This document shows positions 1 through 5,940 of a stretch of DNA of 7,608 bases, in pieces. The notes beneath the pieces were generated by a model, which was not told where the DNA came from, did not search any database, and saw only the letters and a program-made list of their open reading frames with translations. Position numbers and translations under genes: made by a program. Every line of letters begins with the position of its first letter. The first letter of the stretch is position 1. The DNA comes from Cryomorphaceae bacterium (GTDB lineage: Bacteria > Bacteroidota > Bacteroidia > Flavobacteriales > Crocinitomicaceae): NCBI GenBank assembly GCA_002683585.1, contig NYTQ01000011.1:1-7608 (forward strand), read 5' to 3'.

Positions 1-168
1 GGCGACGATGTTTATCTAATTCGTAATGCACCAGTGCCTGCTGGTTCTACCCTCGAGGTGATTGCAGGATCAAAAATTATTCTTGAGTCAAATGATGTGC
101 TTAGAGCGCGTAGCAATACAGCAACAGCTTTAGATCTATCAATTAGTTACTTAGAGCAGACTCCTTAA
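1..168 (+). CDS. C-terminal end of a small probable virion/tail protein (5' end outside window)
   Basis: An open frame enters from the left edge and gives 55 residues before a tandem TAA TAG stop. The visible part contains APVPAGSTLEVIAGSKIILE followed by an SNTATALDLSISYLE ending. That alternating pattern of short beta strands, with a 'pro-val-pro-ala-gly-ser' turn and a final strand near the C-terminus, is what I recall from short (about 100-130 residue) beta-sandwich proteins in marine phage structural clusters. They usually sit directly before tail-fibre genes. The next gene starts six bases after the first stop, so the two are probably cotranscribed and translated as neighbours. A structural role is inferred from context. 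The start and N-terminal half are not visible, so the family cannot be named. Confidence 0.7.
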   Translation, partial: GDDVYLIRNAPVPAGSTLEVIAGSKIILESNDVLRARSNTATALDLSISYLEQTP

Positions 169-174
169 TAGGTC

Positions 175-471
175 ATGGGTTTAACAACTAATGAAGCTAC
201 AGAATTAGTAAAGGCGTTAACTCTTCGTGTAGAGGAGCTGGAAGCTCTTCTTAATCCCGTTGCAATTCTTTCGCAGGAAGATTCTTCTTGGCGTGTAGTA
301 AGACAGAAAAGGGACGCTCTCTTACGTTCGACTGACTGGGTGATGACCCCAGGTTCTACAATTGATCAGGCTGCTTGGGCTGCATACAGACAAGCACTTC
401 GTGATCTTCCTCAAACTTATCAGGCTGCTAGATTGGAAGATATCAGTTGGCCTGTCCAGCCCAGTCTGTAA
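175..471 (+). CDS. Tail assembly chaperone-like protein (Phage_tail_APC type)
   Basis: A 98-residue protein. Residues 6-26 form a leucine-rich heptad pattern (coiled-coil-like). Residues 39-80 carry the signature WRxVRxKRDxLLxxTDW, a short spacer, then AWxxYRQALRDLPQ. This is the pattern of the Phage_tail_APC family, whose members are thought to help assemble tails or tail fibres and are common next to fibre genes. The C-terminus ends in SWPVQPSL, also usual for the family ('WP.P'). It starts six bases after the upstream stop and ends nine bases before the large fibre gene, so it likely belongs to the same transcript and may assist folding or mounting of that fibre. Only a weak AGG (170-172) lies before the ATG, so initiation may be coupled to upstream translation. 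Family recognition is fairly firm; the exact partner is inferred. Confidence 0.82.
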   Translation: MGLTTNEATELVKALTLRVEELEALLNPVAILSQEDSSWRVVRQKRDALLRSTDWVMTPGSTIDQAAWAAYRQALRDLPQTYQAARLEDISWPVQPSL

Positions 472-480
472 AAATTTTAA

Positions 481-3400
481 ATGGCTTACATCGGTAACGA
501 CCTTGAGGTAGCTTTTCAAAGTTATCTGATCATTGATGATATTAGTTCTTCTTTCAATGGCAGTGTTACAAGTTTTGCCCTACAAGTAGGTGGTGCAGCT
601 CCTGTACCTTTACCAATTAATCCCCAGCAATGTTTAATTTCAGTCGCTGGTGTTATTCAGGAGCCTGATCCTACAGGTTCTTCCGGTTTTAATCTTAGCG
701 GCGGTAATATTGTATTTAGCTCAGCACCATCAGGTGGGGCAAGCTTTTTTGGTGTAATTCTTGCTGGTGCTGATTATGTCAATGTAGGTGTTGATTTTCC
801 TGCGGGCAGTAATTCTGCCCCGTCGATTACCTTCGTCACGGACAAAGATACTGGGTTCTTCTCTAAAGCAGCTAATGAGATTGGCATTGCATGTGCTGGT
901 ACTGAGGTTGGTGTATTTAGTGCTACTGGTCTGAGCAGTGGCTTTGCTGACGGATCTGCTGCTAGCCCAAGCATATTTTTCACGTCAGATACGAACACAG
1001 GTCTTGCACGTCCTGCGTCTGACGAAATTATAATCACGACAGGTGGTGTTGAGCGTGCTTCGTTTGGCAGCGCAGAAATTGTATTTAACGATGCAAGTAA
1101 TGATTTAGATTTCCGCGTTGAAGGAAATGGTGATGCCAACCTTCTTCACATTGATGCAGGTAATGACAGGATAGGTATCTCTACTGCAACTCCTTCAGCA
1201 CTTCTTGATGTTGATGGTGGAGACGCTTTAATTCATGGTGCAACCGTTGGTCGTGGTGCGGGTGACGTTGCGAGTAATACGGTTGTTGGCAACAACGCAC
1301 TAGATGCCAATACTTCAGGAGCAAACAATACGGCGATTGGTGATGAGGCACTGACTGCAAACACTTCTGGAGATAGCAACACTGCTGTTGGACAAGATGC
1401 TCTTAGTGCAAACACTACATCAAACAATAGCACCGCAGTCGGTCATGATGCGTTAAAAGTAAGTACAGGCGCAAAAAACACTGCACTCGGTGCGGTAGCA
1501 CTTAGTTCAAATACTTCAGCAGAAAACAACACTGCTTGTGGGTATAACGCGTTAAACGCAAACACCACTGCGGGTTTTAACACGGCTGTTGGTTCACGAA
1601 CACTCGACGCAAATACTACTGGCAACGCAAACGTTGCTGTAGGTGCATTTGCTCTTTATTCAAACACGACTGCTGATGACAACGTTGGCGTTGGCTATAA
1701 TTCTTTAGGTGCAAACACCACTGGCACGCAAAACGTAGCTGTTGGCGCATTAGCACTTGATGCGAATACGACCGCAAGCAATCATGTTGCTATCGGTTAT
1801 AACTCATTAACAAATAACACTGGTGCAAGCAACACTGCCGTTGGCTGGCAAACTTGCGGCACTAATACTACTGGAGCTTATTTAACCGCTGTTGGTGTTC
1901 AAGCAATGTTCTCGAACACTACTGGATCGCAAAACACTGCAATCGGCGCTCAAGCTCTTGATGCAAATACTACCGCTAGTGGTAGCACTGCGGTTGGATA
2001 TGATGCTTTAGGCGCAAACAGCACTGGCCCTGAAAACACGGCTGTTGGAAACATTGCTTTACAAGTAAATACTACTGGTACGCAAAATGTAGCTATTGGT
2101 TCACGAGCATTAGACGCAAATACGACAGCTTCCGATAACACTGCTTGTGGGTATAACGCGTTAAGCGCAAACACCACTGGTGCAAGAAATTCTGCTTTCG
2201 GCAGTCTTGCATTAGACGCTAATACTCAAGGCGCATACAATACCGCGATCGGGTATGAAGCATTAACTACAAATACCACTGCTAGTTACAACGTTGCCGT
2301 TGGATATGAAGCACTTGAAGCCAACACCACTGGTACGCAAAACGTAGCCGTTGGTGCAAATGCACTTGATGCAAACACAACCGCAAGTAATAACACTGCT
2401 GTTGGTTATGAATCCTTAACAACAAACACCACTGGGGCTCAAAATACCAGCATCGGATACCAAACTCTCCGTAGCAACACCAGTGGTGCTAACAACGAAG
2501 CTATCGGATACCAAGCTCTTTATTCCAATAACACTGGTGGCAATAATCAAGCTATCGGACGAGTAGCCCTTTATACCAATACCACTGGGGCTAGCAACGT
2601 AGCCGTTGGACGGGGTGCTCTTTATAGCAATACCACTGCTAGCGACAACACTGCCGTTGGGCGAGAAGCTCTCTCTAGTAATACCACTGCTAGTAACAAC
2701 ACTGCCGTTGGACGAAGTGCTCTCCTTGCAAACACTACTGGTACGCAAAACGTAGCCGTTGGTACATTTGCACTTGATGCAAACACTACCGCTAATAACA
2801 ATACGGCTGTCGGTTATGTATCTTTAACATCAAACACCACTGGTACTGAAAACACGGCTACTGGAAGAAACTCTCTTTCTAGCAATACCACTGGTAATTA
2901 CAACGTAGCTGTTGGTTCACTAGCATTAAACGGAAATACGACTGCCGATAACGTAACTGCTGTCGGTTATAACGCTCTTAGAAATAACACTACTGGTGCT
3001 AACAACGTAGCTATTGGATACCAAGCTCTCCTTGCCAATACCACTGGCAATTTAAACACAGCTTGCGGACAAGAAGCTCTTCAAGACAACACCACCGCTA
3101 GGTATAACTCAGCCTTTGGACGACAAGCTCTTGCTAATGTCACCACTGGTGAAGAAAATACTGCTATTGGTTTCCAAGCGGGCGACGCAATTGTTGATGG
3201 CGGTAAAAACATTTGCATTGGCTCTAATGCAGATGTTGACAATGACGGCAGAGAGTTTTCAATCACGATTGGTAATAATATTTTAAGCAATGACAGTAAT
3301 TGTTTTACGTTTGGTAAATCAGGTAATCGCGTTCACAACCAATTTACATCAAACGCATCGTGGACTCGCAACTCCGATGTTCGCCTAAAGAAAGACATCC

Positions 3401-3738
3401 AAACCAATGCTGATTTGGGTCTTGGTTTTATCAATGACCTGAGAACGGTTACTTATAAGTGGAAGGCACCTTCAGAACTTGATACCAGCCTTTCTAGTTA
3501 CAACGCAGCCAAGACTGAAGCTGACTACACCAACAAGATGTACGGCTTTATTGCTCAAGAAGTAAAGCAAGCTCTTGATGACCACAACGTCACTGATTTT
3601 TCTGGTTGGACTGTTGACAATGAAGACATTCAAGGCATCAGCTACGAGATGTTCGTGATGCCGCTGGTAAAAGCGGTGCAGGAACTGTCTGCAGAAAATA
3701 CTGCACTCAAGGCTAGACTTGATGCTGCAGGCATCTGA
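481..3738 (+). CDS. Large tail fibre 1: conserved head, 37-unit repeat shaft, C-terminal S74 autochaperone
   Basis: A 1085-residue fibre, probably a trimer extending from the baseplate or tail. Residues 1-105 form the head, including MAYIGNDL, DDISSSFNGS, CLISVAGVIQEP and FFGVILAGADY; fibre 2 shares this plan, which supports the ATG chosen. Residues 106-265 form a beta-rich neck with TTGGVER (187-192) and VFNDASNDLDFRVEGN, ending in an AGNDRIGIST strand. Residues 266-892 are 37 tandem units of the type N-T-A-V-G-x-x-A-L-x-x-N-T-T-G-x-x, resembling left-handed beta-roll repeats of YadA-like heads. Residues 893-963 cap the shaft. From residue 965 a Peptidase_S74 chaperone follows, with NSDVRLKKDI, YGFIAQEVKQAL at 1021-1032, and a coiled coil to the end. 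Family knowledge says this domain aids trimerisation and then cuts itself off, leaving about 964 residues. No Shine-Dalgarno is seen before the ATG. Receptor binding by the shaft end is inferred. Confidence 0.93.
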   Translation: MAYIGNDLEVAFQSYLIIDDISSSFNGSVTSFALQVGGAAPVPLPINPQQCLISVAGVIQEPDPTGSSGFNLSGGNIVFSSAPSGGASFFGVILAGADYVNVGVDFPAGSNSAPSITFVTDKDTGFFSKAANEIGIACAGTEVGVFSATGLSSGFADGSAASPSIFFTSDTNTGLARPASDEIIITTGGVERASFGSAEIVFNDASNDLDFRVEGNGDANLLHIDAGNDRIGISTATPSALLDVDGGDALIHGATVGRGAGDVASNTVVGNNALDANTSGANNTAIGDEALTANTSGDSNTAVGQDALSANTTSNNSTAVGHDALKVSTGAKNTALGAVALSSNTSAENNTACGYNALNANTTAGFNTAVGSRTLDANTTGNANVAVGAFALYSNTTADDNVGVGYNSLGANTTGTQNVAVGALALDANTTASNHVAIGYNSLTNNTGASNTAVGWQTCGTNTTGAYLTAVGVQAMFSNTTGSQNTAIGAQALDANTTASGSTAVGYDALGANSTGPENTAVGNIALQVNTTGTQNVAIGSRALDANTTASDNTACGYNALSANTTGARNSAFGSLALDANTQGAYNTAIGYEALTTNTTASYNVAVGYEALEANTTGTQNVAVGANALDANTTASNNTAVGYESLTTNTTGAQNTSIGYQTLRSNTSGANNEAIGYQALYSNNTGGNNQAIGRVALYTNTTGASNVAVGRGALYSNTTASDNTAVGREALSSNTTASNNTAVGRSALLANTTGTQNVAVGTFALDANTTANNNTAVGYVSLTSNTTGTENTATGRNSLSSNTTGNYNVAVGSLALNGNTTADNVTAVGYNALRNNTTGANNVAIGYQALLANTTGNLNTACGQEALQDNTTARYNSAFGRQALANVTTGEENTAIGFQAGDAIVDGGKNICIGSNADVDNDGREFSITIGNNILSNDSNCFTFGKSGNRVHNQFTSNASWTRNSDVRLKKDIQTNADLGLGFINDLRTVTYKWKAPSELDTSLSSYNAAKTEADYTNKMYGFIAQEVKQALDDHNVTDFSGWTVDNEDIQGISYEMFVMPLVKAVQELSAENTALKARLDAAGI
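1276..3156 (+). repeat. 37 tandem 51-base units coding a 17-residue beta-roll repeat
   Basis: Counting by eye from AAT at 1276, there are 37 consecutive units. All are 51 bases except two of 48 bases (units 4 and 11, at 1429 and 1783), each lacking one residue near the end. A 38th, degenerate unit starts at 3157. Consensus residues are N1 T2 A3 V4 G5, A8 L9, N12 T13 T14. G5 is kept in every unit, while positions 6-7, 10-11 and 15-17 vary. All lengths are multiples of three, so gain or loss of units by recombination keeps the reading frame. The units are diverged at DNA level (many synonymous differences), with islands of identity, for example 1528-1555 with 2137-2164 (28 bases) and 2332-2355 with 2740-2763 (24 bases). 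Confidence 0.95.
3373..3738 (+). other. Encoded Peptidase_S74 intramolecular chaperone domain of fibre 1
   Basis: This is a domain within the fibre 1 gene, residues 965-1085. The motif NSDVRLKKDI places Ser965 and Lys970 five residues apart. That matches the Ser-Lys pair described for self-cleavage of the phage endosialidase C-terminal domain, where the cut is made just before the serine. The domain continues with an aromatic-rich strand (TYKWK), YGFIAQEVKQAL and a short coiled coil (ELSAENTALKARLDAAGI) that would help hold three chains together. Both presumed catalytic residues are present, so cleavage after Asn964 is expected, though not shown. Confidence 0.88.
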
Positions 3739-3758
3739 CCTTTACTTATCACAGAACA

Positions 3759-3989
3759 ATGTCCGAAGAAACTCTAACCGCTGCAGAAATTGCTCAAAAC
3801 TATTCTGCAGCTCTTGATTCCGTCACGCTAATCAACGCCTTGATGGATCTGTCCAGCCGTACCGAAGAAGAAACAGCAACAGTTTCACGCAACGTCGAGC
3901 ATCTCCAGATCATGGTTGCCAAGACCTACTGGACGAGTGAAGACCTTGATCCTCTTAATGATGCTGTCACTCGAGGTGGTGCAGCCTGA
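3759..3989 (+). CDS. Conserved small cyanophage-type protein of unknown function
   Basis: A 76-residue acidic, mainly helical protein. Motifs seen are AQNYSAALDSVTLIN (12-26), then RNVEHLQIMVAKTYW (44-58) and EDLDPLNDAV (61-70). I recall similar short proteins, with 'AQNYS..DS..LIN' and 'RN.EHL.IM.AK..W', beside tail-fibre genes in marine cyanophages, but no function is known to me. It begins 20 bases after the fibre 1 stop and is followed seven bases later by a terminator, so it is the last gene of the fibre 1 unit. There is no clear Shine-Dalgarno. Its position suggests an assembly or accessory role, but nothing in the sequence shows one. It has no membrane segment and no cysteine. Confidence 0.8.
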   Translation: MSEETLTAAEIAQNYSAALDSVTLINALMDLSSRTEEETATVSRNVEHLQIMVAKTYWTSEDLDPLNDAVTRGGAA

Positions 3990-3996
3990 TCGTTTG

Positions 3997-4023
3997 AACC
4001 ATCTCTTCAAGGGGTGGTTTTTT
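3997..4023 (+). terminator. Intrinsic terminator closing the fibre 1 unit
   Basis: AACCATCTC (3997-4005) pairs with GGGGTGGTT (4011-4019) to give a nine-pair stem with two G-U pairs and a TTCAA loop. A T-rich run (4018-4023) follows directly. It starts eight bases after the stop of the 76-residue gene. Confidence 0.85.
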
Positions 4024-4024
4024 A

Positions 4025-4054
4025 TTGACAAGAATAAGACCTTTAGAATAGATC
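4025..4054 (+). promoter_or_regulatory. Possible sigma70-type promoter for fibre 2
   Basis: A perfect TTGACA (4025-4030) lies immediately after the terminator in an 85-base gap before the GTG of fibre 2. The matching -10 is weak: TAGATC (4049-4054) sits at an 18-base spacing. The better match TAGAAT (4044-4049) is only 13 bases away. The place is right for a promoter that restarts transcription for fibre 2, but the -10 assignment is uncertain. Confidence 0.4.
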
Positions 4055-4074
4055 TATCTAGATGTAGTTAGAAA

Positions 4075-5766
4075 GTGCCTTACATTGGAAAGCAGCTGGT
4101 TCGTGGCCAGAACCGTAAGTTAGACGACATTTCCAGTGGCTTTAATGGTAGCCAGACGACATTCACGTTACAGATCGCAAGTCAGAACGTAAGTGTTGGA
4201 AGTGCCCTCCAGCTGTGGATTTCAGTTGGTGGTGTGATCCAGAACCCTCTCACTGATTTCACCATCGCAGGGAATCAGATTACTTTTACCACAGCTCCTG
4301 CAGCCAGCCTTGATTTCTTTGGTGTCATTCAGGGTGATGTAACTGATACTAATACTCCTGGTGATGCGACCGTCACCACTTCGAAGCTTGCAACTGGGCT
4401 TACTGTTAATTTGGCTGATGGTTCAGCTGCTACTTCGTCCCTTCAGTTAGGCGGCACTGATAGTGGTCTGTTCAGTAGTGCAGCAGATAAGGTGAATGTC
4501 ACCACAGGTGGTGTTGAGCGTTTAGAGATTGGCAGCTCTGAAGTTGTATTTAACGACGGCAGTAATGATGTTGACTTCCGCGTTGAGTCAAACGGCAATA
4601 GTCAAATGCTGTTTGTCGATGCTGGAAATGATCGGGTCGGGATTGGCACTGCTAGTCCTGCAAATAATTTAGATTTAGCCATAGATTCCAACAACGAAGG
4701 CATTCGACTTTCAAGCTCCACTAATGTTTTTGGCAAGATTGATTTTCACTCTAATAGGTCTGGCGCTGACGCTGCACTAGGTATTATCGACTTCAACTGG
4801 AATGGTACCCAGGTTGCTCGAATTATCGGTGGCGCTGGAACTGATACAACAAACAAAGACGACGGTGCATTACAGTTCCACACTGCAGCTGCTGGATCAG
4901 CCACCGAGGCGATGCGAATCGACAGCTCGGGTAGGCTGTTATTAAACGGAGGCTCTGATGTACGAATGGAGCTTGGAACTAATGGCACTACTGGTACCAA
5001 TGATCGCAATCATATTAGAGCTGATGGTGACATTCTAAAGTACAACTGCTGTGACAATGGGCAGCACATATTTGAAGAAAATGGCACCGAGCGTATGCGA
5101 ATCGACAGCTCGGGAAATGTGGGAATTGGAAATTCAACACCATCTAGTTACAACGCTGTTGCAGATGATTTAGTTGTTGGCAATCAGTCTGGAGCGCACG
5201 GCATTACCATCGCTGCTGAAAATAACAACACTGGTTATTTACATTGGGCTGATGGTACTGGCTCTACTGCAGAGACAAGAGCTGGACGGATTGCTTATAG
5301 CCATGCTGATAATTCATTCCGCTTTGATACTGCTGCCAGCGAGCGAATGCGCCTGGACTCAAGTGGTCGGCTGTTGGTGGGGACGTCTAGTGGCACCAGC
5401 TCCCCTAACGCAATACAAACTGGTGGTGGCGGCACCATGATCTCAAGCAGTGGAAGTATTAGTAACAATGGTACCTTGGACCTGACTGTTGGAACAAGTA
5501 ATATATGTTTTTGGAGTGGGTTTTTATTTGTTAATAACATTGATGCTGCTAATGGTCTTAACAGAACACAATCAACATTTTCTGTCTTTGCTGATAATCA
5601 AAATGCTAGTTCACAATTTACTCAAATTGCCAGCCGAAACGGATCAAGCTCAAGATCTTTTACTGTGACCTATGTAGATAATGGAATAATTAGGATTACA
5701 AATACCTCAGGGTCTACCTGTAATGTCTCCGCGGGATTCTTTGGTGGTGGCATCAATATGGGTTAA
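4075..5766 (+). CDS. Tail fibre 2: shared head and neck, different shaft and C-terminal tip, no S74 domain
   Basis: A 563-residue fibre starting at GTG. The start is supported because MPYIGKQL, DDISSGFNGS, ISVGGVIQNP and FFGVIQG line up with the head of fibre 1. Residues 144-200 repeat the fibre 1 neck (TTGGVER, VFNDGSNDVDFRVESN, AGNDRVGIGT). Residues about 200-450 form a mixed beta shaft carrying three copies of a TERMRIDSSGxxLLG-like motif (ATG codons at 4912, 5095 and 5347; residues 280, 341 and 425). A glycine hinge (449-453) leads to a tip of about 110 residues (453-563), rich in S, T, N and G, with NNGTLDLTVG and a final FFGGG. This type of tip occurs in other cyanophage fibres as I recall. 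The S74 chaperone of fibre 1 is absent, and a scrap of such an ending lies just downstream. The tip coding region is more A/T-rich than the shaft. It likely shares its mounting site with fibre 1 and contributes a different receptor specificity; that is inference. Confidence 0.9.
   Translation: MPYIGKQLVRGQNRKLDDISSGFNGSQTTFTLQIASQNVSVGSALQLWISVGGVIQNPLTDFTIAGNQITFTTAPAASLDFFGVIQGDVTDTNTPGDATVTTSKLATGLTVNLADGSAATSSLQLGGTDSGLFSSAADKVNVTTGGVERLEIGSSEVVFNDGSNDVDFRVESNGNSQMLFVDAGNDRVGIGTASPANNLDLAIDSNNEGIRLSSSTNVFGKIDFHSNRSGADAALGIIDFNWNGTQVARIIGGAGTDTTNKDDGALQFHTAAAGSATEAMRIDSSGRLLLNGGSDVRMELGTNGTTGTNDRNHIRADGDILKYNCCDNGQHIFEENGTERMRIDSSGNVGIGNSTPSSYNAVADDLVVGNQSGAHGITIAAENNNTGYLHWADGTGSTAETRAGRIAYSHADNSFRFDTAASERMRLDSSGRLLVGTSSGTSSPNAIQTGGGGTMISSSGSISNNGTLDLTVGTSNICFWSGFLFVNNIDAANGLNRTQSTFSVFADNQNASSQFTQIASRNGSSSRSFTVTYVDNGIIRITNTSGSTCNVSAGFFGGGINMG
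4906..5376 (+). repeat. Three copies of the RMRIDSSG shaft motif in fibre 2
   Basis: The motif AMRIDSSGRLLL (residue 279 on), RMRIDSSGNVGIG (340 on) and RMRLDSSGRLLVG (424 on) recurs in the fibre 2 shaft. At DNA level, 4912-4931 and 5095-5114 are identical over 20 bases, while the third copy has diverged. The neck segment VERLEIGSSEVVF (residue 147 on) resembles the same strand-turn unit. Confidence 0.8.
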
Positions 5767-5825
5767 ATAATATTGCAAAGATCGAAGCCCTTGAACGACG
5801 TCTATCTGATGCTGGTATCGCCTAG
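5763..5825 (+). pseudogene. Remnant of a fibre C-terminus (end of an S74-type coiled coil) behind fibre 2
   Basis: In the -1 frame relative to fibre 2, beginning across its stop codon, 20 codons read LNNIAKIEALERRLSDAGIA and then TAG. The last part, A-x-x-x-A-L-x-x-R-L-x-x-A-G-I, matches the very end of fibre 1 (A-x-x-x-A-L-x-x-R-L-x-x-A-G-I), where it is the coiled coil that closes the S74 chaperone. It has no start codon or ribosome site of its own and follows fibre 2 directly. The simplest reading is that fibre 2 once ended in such a domain, and that a new tip with its own stop replaced most of it, leaving the last codons untranslated. Expression by a -1 frameshift at the fibre 2 stop is possible, but no slippery site is evident. 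Confidence 0.7.
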
Positions 5826-5834
5826 CGGTAACCA

Positions 5835-5878
5835 CCCCATGGCAACGTGGGGCGCTCAAGTTACACTTGGGTTTGAGC
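5835..5878 (+). other. Two adjacent RNA hairpins in the gap before the small-protein cassette
   Basis: Hairpin 1: CCCCATG (5835-5841) and CGTGGGG (5846-5852) form seven pairs (one G-U) closed by a GCAA tetraloop of the stable GNRA type. Hairpin 2: GCTCAA (5854-5859) pairs with TTGAGC (5873-5878); a competing short stem CAAGT/ACTTG (5857-5861 with 5865-5869) lies inside. Neither is followed by a T-run on either strand, so a standard intrinsic terminator is not indicated. They could mark a 3' end for the fibre 2 message, slow exonucleases, or be part of a regulatory leader. I do not recognise a known RNA family. Confidence 0.55.
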
Positions 5879-5893
5879 AGTATCTATCAAAAG

Positions 5894-5919
5894 TTGACAA
5901 AAAAGTTTTGATTTATAAT
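5894..5919 (+). promoter_or_regulatory. Probable promoter for the three-gene cassette
   Basis: Perfect TTGACA (5894-5899) and perfect TATAAT (5914-5919) occur in an A/T-rich stretch, but only 14 bases apart, shorter than the usual 16-18. The TATAAT could work with a phage-modified polymerase or an imperfect -35. Transcription would start near 5926, giving a leader of only about 15 bases. AAAGG at 5924-5928 would then lie at the very 5' end, so initiation may be nearly leaderless. Confidence 0.5.
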
Positions 5920-5940
5920 TTGTAAAGGCGTTTTTATCAC

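Noticed and set aside
774..1139. Leftward 121-codon frame in the head and neck of fibre 1.
   Set aside because: It lies entirely antisense to a well supported coding region and shows no recognisable motif or start signal.
1233..2748. Several leftward open frames of 60-110 codons inside the fibre 1 repeat region.
   Set aside because: The sense repeat is 51 bases, a multiple of three, so any antisense frame free of stops in one unit tends to stay open in its neighbours. The translations are low-complexity mirror images with no family pattern.
1276..3156. Regular direct repeats that could suggest a CRISPR array.
   Set aside because: There are no constant repeats alternating with unique spacers. 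The whole 51-base unit is coding, in frame, and varies gradually.
5174..5440. Rightward 88-codon frame within fibre 2.
   Set aside because: It is out of frame inside a convincing fibre shaft. Its hydrophobic look comes from the shifted reading.
5750..5825. Programmed -1 frameshift adding the coiled-coil scrap to fibre 2.
   Set aside because: The frame offset would fit, but no X-XXY-YYZ slippery heptamer precedes the stop, and the hairpins lie too far downstream (about 70 bases) to stimulate slipping there. A remnant is the simpler explanation.
5826..5880. A tRNA or known riboswitch in the gap after fibre 2.
   Set aside because: The two hairpins do not form a cloverleaf, there is no T-loop or acceptor pairing, and no riboswitch core is recognised.
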